Source: Streptomyces sp. NWU339 (GTDB taxonomy: Bacteria > Actinomycetota > Actinomycetes > Streptomycetales > Streptomycetaceae). From it: a stretch of 39,744 nucleotides of DNA. The notes beneath the pieces are model-generated. The model was not told the DNA's origin, did no database searches, and saw only the letters and a list, made by a program, of their open reading frames with translations. The stretch is from positions 1 to 39,744 of the forward strand of contig NZ_QFRK01000052.1 in the NCBI RefSeq assembly GCF_003143855.1. Reading direction: 5' to 3'. A program made the translations under genes and the position numbers. Shown here piece after piece: positions 33,914 to 39,744 of the stretch. Every line of letters begins with the position of its first letter. Positions within the stretch are counted from its first letter, which is position 1.

Positions 33914-35269
33914 ATGCACGGCCCGCGCGAGCTTGCGAAGGGCACACCGCCACGGCGGGAACGCTATGTCGACCTGCTGCGGGCGCTCGCCATCCTCCTC
34001 GTGGTGCTCGGCCACTGGATGGTCGTCGTGGTCACTGGCGGGGCCCGCGGTGTGGATGGCTTCAGCGCGCTGGAAGTGCTGCCGTGGGGCCGCCCGATTA
34101 CCTGGCTGGCCCAGGTGATGCCGGTGTTCTTCATGGTGGGCGGGTTCGCCAACGCGGTCTCGCTGACCTCACACACCCGCGGGGGCGGCGACGTCGCGGA
34201 CTGGCTGCTCGACCGCAGCGCGCGGCTCGTACGGCCGACGACCGTGTTCCTGCTGACGCTCGCCGTCGCCGCACTGATCGCCCGGCTGGCGGGCGTCGAC
34301 CCCGTTCAGGTGGGCCGGGCCATGTGGCTGGCCTCGATCCCGCTGTGGTTCCTGCTGGTCTACCTCGTGGTGGTCTTCCTTACGCCGCTGATGCACCGCC
34401 TGCACCGGCGGGTGGGGCTGGCTGTGTCGCTGGTCCTGGTGGGGCTGCTCGCCGCAGGGGACGTCGCCCGACTGGCGTTCGACGCGCCGACGCTGCAGCT
34501 GGGCAACTACCTGTTCGCCTGGCTGGCGGTGCACCAGATCGGCTTCGCCTGGCAGGACGGGACGCTGCCGGTCCGGCCCAAAGTGGCCCTGCCGCTGCTG
34601 ATGGGCGGTGCCGCGGCGGCGGTACTGCTCACGGTGGTCGGCCCCTACCCGGTCAGTATGGTGGACATTCCCGGCGCGCCGCTGCGCAACCTCTCGCCAC
34701 CGACGCTCGCCCTGCTGGCGTTGGGCACGGCTCAGCTCGGGCTGGCACTGTTGCTGCGCAACGCGGGCGAACGGTGGCTGCAACGGCTCGGGCCGTGGAT
34801 GGCTGTGATCGCCGTGAACTCGGTGATCCTGACCGTGCTGCTGTGGCACATGAGCGCGTTCGTGCTCGTCGCCGTGGCCGTGTATGCCTCCGGCCTGTTC
34901 CCACGGCCCCAACCTCCTACGGACACGGGAGCGTGGCTGCTGTGGAAGCTGCCGTGGCTGGCCGTGCTCTTTTCCGTGCTTGGCGCGCTCGTGGCGGTCT
35001 TCGGCCGGATCGAACGGCGCGGCCTGCGGCGCGGCGCCGTCACCTCGCGCAGTTGGTGGACGCCGGGGGCGCTCGGCCGTCCCAGGCCGCGCGCCACCGC
35101 GGCCACCGTCGGCTATGCCGCCTGCGTGCTCGGCCTGCTCGGGGTGGCCGACGCCGGTCCCGCCGACCACGGCCCGTTCGGGCTGCCGACCGCAGCCCTG
35201 GCCGGCTTCCTGGCCGGTGCGGCCCTGCTCCGCACGGCCCGCGCGGCAGCCGACCCCCGGGTCCGCTGA
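33914..35269 (+). CDS. Membrane acyltransferase (acyltransferase 3 family)
   Basis: A 451-residue integral membrane protein with 10-11 hydrophobic segments. RYVDLLRALAILLVVLGHWM near residues 17-36 holds the R-x10-H motif of the acyltransferase 3 family. VMPVFFMVGGFANA and RSARLVRPTTVFLL also fit. These proteins O-acylate sugars, lipids, glycans or antibiotics on or across the membrane; the acceptor here is unknown. The last 60 residues are extra hydrophobic helices. The start at ATG 33914 has no strong ribosome site. About 235 bp separate it from the IS5 element; some minus-strand coding-like sequence (LAWDGRPDWIAPKGGK) lies there. Confidence 0.82.
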   Translation: MHGPRELAKGTPPRRERYVDLLRALAILLVVLGHWMVVVVTGGARGVDGFSALEVLPWGRPITWLAQVMPVFFMVGGFANAVSLTSHTRGGGDVADWLLDRSARLVRPTTVFLLTLAVAALIARLAGVDPVQVGRAMWLASIPLWFLLVYLVVVFLTPLMHRLHRRVGLAVSLVLVGLLAAGDVARLAFDAPTLQLGNYLFAWLAVHQIGFAWQDGTLPVRPKVALPLLMGGAAAAVLLTVVGPYPVSMVDIPGAPLRNLSPPTLALLALGTAQLGLALLLRNAGERWLQRLGPWMAVIAVNSVILTVLLWHMSAFVLVAVAVYASGLFPRPQPPTDTGAWLLWKLPWLAVLFSVLGALVAVFGRIERRGLRRGAVTSRSWWTPGALGRPRPRATAATVGYAACVLGLLGVADAGPADHGPFGLPTAALAGFLAGAALLRTARAAADPRVR

Positions 35270-35397
35270 GCAGCTGCGCGTGCAGCTCGATGGAACCGGC
35301 CTGCGCCTGGTGGCGCCCCTATGGGCAGTGCGAGAGGCTGGGAGAGCAGGGCGCCGGGCCCTTGCCCGCGTCGACGCCGTGGCAAGGAGAGCGCAGC

Positions 35398-36282
35398 GTG
35401 TTGCCCAGGCCGGTCGTGGTGGGAGTGGACGGCTCCCCCTCCGCACTGTCCGCCGTGGAGGCCGCAGCACAGGAGGCCCGGATGAGGGGAGCCAAGCTGC
35501 ACGTCGTGCATGCCTTTGTCTGGCCCGCTATGCATGTTCCGTCCGGCGGCTCGCCTCTGGGCCCGCCCGCGGGAAGCGTGCAGGAATCCGTCGAGTATCT
35601 GCTCGCCGAAGCCGTCGAACGGGCCCTGGCTACCGCGCCCGGGGTGGTGGCCGACCAGGCGGTCATCGCGGGAGAAGCGGTCACAGCCCTGGAAGCTCAG
35701 TCGAGGACGGCGCAGCTGATGGTGGTGGGCCATCGCGGCTCGGGCGGTTTCGCAGGGCTGCTGTTGGGATCGACGTCGGTCCATCTGGCCGCTCACAGCC
35801 ACTGCCCGGTGATGGTGGTACGGGAGCGGATGGCGGATGACGGGCCGGTGCTGGTAGCGGTGGACGGTACACCCCAGAGCCGTGGGGCGATCGCGTGCGC
35901 CTTCGAGGAGGCATCGCTGCGAGGCGCAAACCTGGTGGCGCTGCACGTATGGGGGACGTGGAGCGACCACGGTGACATCCGCCCGGCGGACCTGGTGGAC
36001 CTGATCGGTGACGTGGAGAGGCTTCAGGCATACGAGGAGCGACTCCTGGGCGAGGCCCTGTCCGGGCACCGGGAGGAGCATCCTGAAGTGACCGTGCATG
36101 CGCGTGTCGTGCGAGGCCGTACGCGGCCGACGCTGATAGAGGCGAGTCGTGACGCCCAGCTCATGGTGGTGGGTGCGCGCGGACGCGGCGGATTCACCGG
36201 ACTGCTCCTGGGCTCGGTCAGCCAGGCCGTGCTCCATCACGCGCACTGCCCGGTCACCGTGGTGCGTTCCGACCTGAGGTGA
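35398..36282 (+). CDS. Tandem universal stress protein (UspA family)
   Basis: A 294-residue protein with two Usp domains (about 1-145 and 148-294). GTG 35398 is chosen because AAGGAGA lies 8 nt upstream and PVVVGVDGSPSALSAVEAA is the usual domain start. Both domains have the ATP-binding G-x2-G-x9-G-S motif: VVGHRGSGGFAGLLLGSTS and VVGARGRGGFTGLLLGSVS. The second domain begins PVLVAVDGTPQSRGAI. Such tandem proteins are linked to dormancy and redox or membrane stress in actinobacteria. It ends just before the IS at 36367 and looks intact. Confidence 0.93.
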   Translation: MLPRPVVVGVDGSPSALSAVEAAAQEARMRGAKLHVVHAFVWPAMHVPSGGSPLGPPAGSVQESVEYLLAEAVERALATAPGVVADQAVIAGEAVTALEAQSRTAQLMVVGHRGSGGFAGLLLGSTSVHLAAHSHCPVMVVRERMADDGPVLVAVDGTPQSRGAIACAFEEASLRGANLVALHVWGTWSDHGDIRPADLVDLIGDVERLQAYEERLLGEALSGHREEHPEVTVHARVVRGRTRPTLIEASRDAQLMVVGARGRGGFTGLLLGSVSQAVLHHAHCPVTVVRSDLR

Positions 36283-36366
36283 CACCCGTTCATATGGGTC
36301 CACTCACCTGCCTGTGCGGGAGAAACCCGTCTTCTGCGGCAGGCAGCCTGCACACCTCGGAAACCT

Positions 36367-37564
36367 GTGCCGTTCAGAAACGCGTTGCTGCAGCTCGCAG
36401 GGGGCCTGGCGATGCTCGAGGGCTCGCTGGGACCATGCCTGAGGTGGTTGTCTCGCTGGTGCATCAGGTGACACGGAAGCTGCTGTCGGTCCCGGCAGTG
36501 CTGCCGCGTCGGCAGGCGGCCAAGGACGCCGAGCTTCTTGCCCTGCGGCACGAGAACGCGGTGCTGCGCAGACAGCTCGCGCCTCCGGTGCGCTACGAAC
36601 CGGTGGACCGCTTGTGGTGCGCGGCGCTGTCCTCGCTGATACCCCGGCAGCGGTGGGCGAACGGGTTCCCGGTGACGCCGGGGACTTTGCCCCCATGGCA
36701 CCGAGGGCTTGTGGCGCGCAGGCGGGACTACAACAGGCGCCGGAGCAGGCCGGGTCGGCCACGGACCGCGCAGGCGGTCAAGGAACTGGTGCTGCGGCCG
36801 GCCGCAGCAAACCCTCGCCGGGGCTGCCGCAGGATCCAAGGCGAGCTCGCCCGGCCCGGGCATCAGGTCGGCGCCTCTACGGTATGGGAGATCTTGACCG
36901 CTGCCGGCGCAGGCCCCGCACCCCGCAGAGGCGGGCCCCGTGGCGAGAGTTCCTCACGGCGCAGGCCGACGGCATCATCGCCTGCGATTTCCTGCCCCTC
37001 GGCCTGGTGGATCTTTGCCGGGTCTACGCGCTGGTCTTCCTCGAGCACGGCACACGCCGCCCGCACATCGCCGGCCTCCCCGCTCACCCAACCACGCAGT
37101 GGACGGTGCGGCAGGCCCGCAACCTCGCCGTCGATCCGGGGGTGCGCCTGGAGTCCCTGCGCTTCTTGGTCCGGGGCCGGGACGGGTAGGTACGCCGACT
37201 CCTTCGACGCGGTCTTCGAGTCCGAGACCATCAAGGTCGTGGGGGCCGCGCCGCGGGCTCCCCGGATGACCGCGCACGGTGAACGGGTCGTCGGAACCCT
37301 GCGGCGTGAAGTCCTCGACCACCTGCTGATCTGGAACGAGACCCGTGCCCGCCAGGTCCTGGGCCCTGGACGCCTGCGCCCGACACGACAACTGCCATCG
37401 CCCGCATCGGGCTCGGGGACGGCTGCCGCCCCTCGCGCGGGAGCACCCGGCACCCAAGACCGACCTGACCGCGCACCGAGTCCTTTGCCGCCGAGTACCC
37501 GGCGGCGTCATCAACGAGGTCCAGTACGCCGCCTGATCAGCGGCGACGAGTTTCCGAACGGCAC
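36367..37564 (+). mobile_element. Decayed integrase-core IS (copy 2) inserted in an IS1182 remnant
   Basis: The left end GTGCCGTTCAGAAACGCG (36367) and the right end, reverse-complemented from 37564, GTGCCGTTCGGAAACTCG, are imperfect inverted repeats related to those of copy 1 at 9089. The flanking 5-mers AACCT and AGGCT no longer match. Length 1198 bp. The right end cuts an IS1182-type transposase. Confidence 0.8.
36435..37536 (+). pseudogene. Integrase-core transposase of the copy 2 IS (frameshifted)
   Basis: From ATG 36435: VVVSLVHQVTRKLLSVPAVL, then AKDAELLALRHENAVLRRQL and GHQVGASTVWEILTAAG. A shift leads to QADGIIACDFLPLGLVDLCR, with VYALVFLEHGTRRPHIAGLP and FLVRGRDG before a stop near 37189. 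After another shift come YADSFDAVFESETIKVVGAA and GERVVGTLRREVLDHLLIWN. The tail VPGGVINEVQYAA ends at 37536. Better preserved than copy 1 in its N-terminal half but still inactive. Confidence 0.85.
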
Positions 37565-37743
37565 AGGCTCGGGGACCAACCCGGCTTACCCGCCCGGCCG
37601 AACGCCTCGTCCGAGAACAGTTCGCCCAGCCGGTCACGCACCTGCACCGGCAACGGAACCGCCCGCCGGCCCCGATAGATCGCCCGGATCGCCGCAGCCA
37701 CCTGCGGACCCGGCTCCGGCCAAGGCTGCGGCTGCACCGACAC
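37565..37743 (-). pseudogene. IS1182-type transposase N-terminal remnant
   Basis: From GTG 37743: VSVQPQPWPEPGPQVAAAIR, then AIYRGRRAVPLPVQVRDRLG, ELFSDEAFGRAGKPGWSPS, after which the copy 2 IS begins. This is the conserved start of IS1182-type transposases (WPEP-P-VA-I-A-YRG, LF-D-F-AF, GWSP). About 60 of roughly 500 residues remain; the remainder is not found on the far side of the IS. Confidence 0.7.
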
Positions 37744-37958
37744 CACACACTCCGATCCACGAGAAGCGAAAAGGCCGTCATGATCCCATCCACCGGCACT
37801 TGGCGACGGTCGACTCGCAGGCACGGAGACGCACTTCACATTAGCCACCAAGATCGGGCAGGCTCCGCGTCCTGTCGTCGTGGCCGCGGGGCTGAGCTAC
37901 TTGGGATCGACGGTGGCAATGGGCTTCACCGACGCCGACGTGTGGATGCCCCGGCTGC

Positions 37959-38184
37959 TCAGTGGCGGGGAGGCTGCTGCCGGGCCATGGCATCGGCCGG
38001 CTGTCTGCGGGCTGCGTACAGCGCCGTGTCCAGTTGGTGGGTGTCGGTGAGCACACACAGTGTGTACGTCGCGTCCTCAAGCCGGCGTGCGGTCTTGGGC
38101 TCTGGCGTCGGACGCCAGGCGCCGCTGGAGCGTCTCGCACCTCTCGACCAGCCCCCGCAGAAGTGAAGGAGACGCCATCACCAT
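37959..38184 (-). pseudogene. DUF5133-family protein, frameshifted
   Basis: From ATG 38184 the frame reads MVMASPSLLRGLVERCETLQ, then RRLASDARAQ, and hits a stop near 38082. In the next frame ARRLEDATYTLCVLTDTHQL then DTALYAARRQPADAM continues to TGA at 37959-37961. The order (LLR-LVE-x-E-L, then RRLED-TYTLCV-T-T, then AL-AAR) matches the small Streptomyces DUF5133 family of about 75-80 residues, of unknown function. One base change would restore it. Confidence 0.6.
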
Positions 38185-38590
38185 GGTGCCGCCGCCGTCC
38201 TCACTCGTTCGGACCATCACGGTCGCAGCCGCCGACGCCACCTTCAAGGACAACCTGTTTGGCCGGTCGGCCGCAAGGCATGTGAGCTGCCGGGACGTCG
38301 GCACGGCCCCGATCACCTCACCCGGCGGCCCGGCTGCGTTCCCGCCCGGGCCGTCGGCGGGAATAACGGCCGCATTGATGCGCTTACCCCCCGGCTCGCG
38401 GTGGGCCTGAAAGTCCGGCAGATCGCCAAGAAAGCGGCGGATTGCCCGCTTGCTCCGGCAAGCGGCTCGTCGGGCGATCTTCGGCGATGTTGCGCAGCAT
38501 GGGTTCCGGTTTGCCCGGCCGAGGCGATGGACGGCGGGCGGCCCTTCGTACGCGGCGCGGATGCCGCGACCGTCCCACGAGGAGCAGCTC
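38185..38590. other. Gap of about 400 bp without a recognised gene
   Basis: No frame has a family signature. It should hold the promoters for the DUF5133 remnant and for the gene at 38591. Confidence 0.4.
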
Positions 38591-39724
38591 ATGGCAGCGA
38601 TGACGGATGTGCTGGTACCGGCGTTGGAGGACGCTCGTGAGGCTCACGCCGCGGTCGTCGCCCGGTTTCGCACCGGTGCGAACTCCACGCCGCCCGGCGC
38701 CCGCCGCCAAAGACTTGAACGCCAGGTCGCCCAGGCTGAGGACCGCCTTGAGCGTATCGAGGACCGCGTACGCGAGATGCGGCCTGACCGGGGAGCGTTG
38801 TCCACTGCCGGGCAGTTCGTGCGGTCCGCGGCCCGCGGCGCCGTGCGGGCGACCATGCTGCCCATGGAGGTCGCTGTGGCGGCCATGACGGAGATGGCGG
38901 ACGGCGAGAGGCTCGCCCGTGAGCGCCGCCTGCTGAAGAACACCGAAGCCGAGTACGTGGCGGCAGCCGGGGCTCTGGCGGCGTGCCGGGCAGGGGAGAA
39001 CATCGCCGAACAGCTCCACGACCCAGAGACCGCCGATCTGCTCCGCATGCTGCGCCGCCAGGAAGAGGAACTGCTGGAGAGCCTGGAGGAGAACCTCGCC
39101 GAGCAGGCCAGGGCCGTGGCGGCGGCCACCGACGGCCGCCCTCCCGCCGAGGCCGAAGCCGCCGAAGGCGGCCTGCTGGACGCGGTCATGCGCACCGTAC
39201 GCGCGGCCCTGAACCGGCTGCGGGCAGCGTTCCGAAGCAACACCAGGCGGGCGAGAGGCACGGCTGAGGGCGCCTGGCGGGAGATGCCCGACGCCACCCG
39301 CATGGCCGAGGGCGTCCAGGGCGCCGTCACCCGCGAGCAGGACCTGCCGATTTCCGGTTTCAGCCGGCTCGGGATCCCGGAGATCCAGCAGCGCCTGCGC
39401 GGCCTGTCCCAGACGGAGCTGACGGTCATCGAGGGCTACGAACGCGCACACACGGGCCGTCCCGGGGTGCTGAATACCATCGAGCGGCTCCGTGAGGCCG
39501 AGCCGTGGGCCGGCTACGACGCGATGGACCCGGAACGCATCAAGATGCACCTGCCGAACGTCTCGGACGGTGTGGTCCGGCAGGTAGTCGAGTACGAGCG
39601 CCGCCACCGCCAGCGCGACACGGTGATCGACGCTGCCGAGAGCGCGCTGCGGGCGGCATCCGAGGCCACCCACCGGGCCGGAGACCTGGACGCCATCGAG
39701 CAAGTACCTCGCAGTGAACCCTGA
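38591..39724 (+). CDS. Helical protein with two C-terminal repeats, function unknown
   Basis: A 377-residue protein. ATG 38591 has GAGGAG upstream; the frame is open further left but without homology. Residues 1-65 form charged helices (RRQRLERQVAQAEDRLERIE). Ala-rich helices (RGAVRATMLPMEVAVAAMTE) and a coiled coil (LLRMLRRQEEELLESLEENL) follow. Two tandem repeats of about 48 residues end the protein: LPISGFSRLGIPEIQQRLRG...VIEGYERAHTGRPGVLNTIE and PWAGYDAMDPERIKMHLPNV...VVEYERRHRQRDTVIDAAE. I recall similar repeat modules in Streptomyces stress or gas-vesicle neighbourhoods but cannot name a family. Confidence 0.65.
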   Translation: MAAMTDVLVPALEDAREAHAAVVARFRTGANSTPPGARRQRLERQVAQAEDRLERIEDRVREMRPDRGALSTAGQFVRSAARGAVRATMLPMEVAVAAMTEMADGERLARERRLLKNTEAEYVAAAGALAACRAGENIAEQLHDPETADLLRMLRRQEEELLESLEENLAEQARAVAAATDGRPPAEAEAAEGGLLDAVMRTVRAALNRLRAAFRSNTRRARGTAEGAWREMPDATRMAEGVQGAVTREQDLPISGFSRLGIPEIQQRLRGLSQTELTVIEGYERAHTGRPGVLNTIERLREAEPWAGYDAMDPERIKMHLPNVSDGVVRQVVEYERRHRQRDTVIDAAESALRAASEATHRAGDLDAIEQVPRSEP

Positions 39725-39744
39725 GCCGGGGTGCAGCCGTACAC

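Overview
The window is high-GC actinobacterial DNA, almost certainly Streptomyces. The evidence is GC-rich codons with GTG starts, gvpO/gvpA of the Streptomyces type, DUF2218 and DUF5133 proteins, a HAIR-like heat-shock operator, and many insertion sequences of types common in streptomycetes. Dense IS nesting, broken genes and metal/stress functions suggest a plastic accessory region (chromosome arm, genomic island or large plasmid). No rRNA, tRNA, CRISPR array or replication origin was seen.

Layout. 0-5 kb: the end of an unknown gene, a resolvase remnant, a divergent TetR / DUF2218 pair, an IS1380 remnant, and a translationally coupled ChrB-domain / MFS pair (probable chromate or other toxicant resistance). 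5-8 kb: a small coiled-coil gene and a frameshifted partner, an IS5-type element inserted in an older integrase-type transposase, and a reading frame of 335 codons with two in-frame stops. 8.2-12.8 kb: a DedA membrane protein, a decayed IS with perfect 5-bp target duplications, and a CopB-type (CPH) P-type ATPase behind a CsoR-like operator. 12.8-16.6 kb: an integrase N-terminal remnant, a pirin remnant, repeated 15-bp motifs, and an IS256-type transposase whose stop overlaps the start of a VOC-family gene.

17-23.3 kb is a stress module. A STAS plus zinc-ribbon operon and a J-domain / DnaK / GrpE operon diverge from a region with a HAIR-like repeat. Next to it lie gvpA and a broken gvpO, separated by an intact IS630 element. 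23.7-30 kb holds two inverted IS6 copies (one a mosaic) bracketing an alpha/beta-hydrolase operon, a LysR remnant and an intact IS110 element with a structured 5' non-coding region that is a good bridge-RNA candidate. A second IS110 transposase cuts the second IS6 copy.

30.4-39.7 kb: plsC, whose TGA stop codon was the target of an IS5 element that itself carries a nested IS4-type element with an 8-bp target duplication. Then follow a membrane acyltransferase, a tandem universal stress protein, a second copy of the decayed integrase-type IS inserted in an IS1182 remnant, a frameshifted DUF5133 gene and a helical repeat protein of unknown function.

The resident genes fit a stress theme: metal export, chaperones, a universal stress protein, gas-vesicle remnants and membrane lipid or acyl modification. 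The mobile elements show several layers of insertion whose order can be read from target duplications and interrupted frames. All assignments are by reading motifs and translated frames; no database search was possible.
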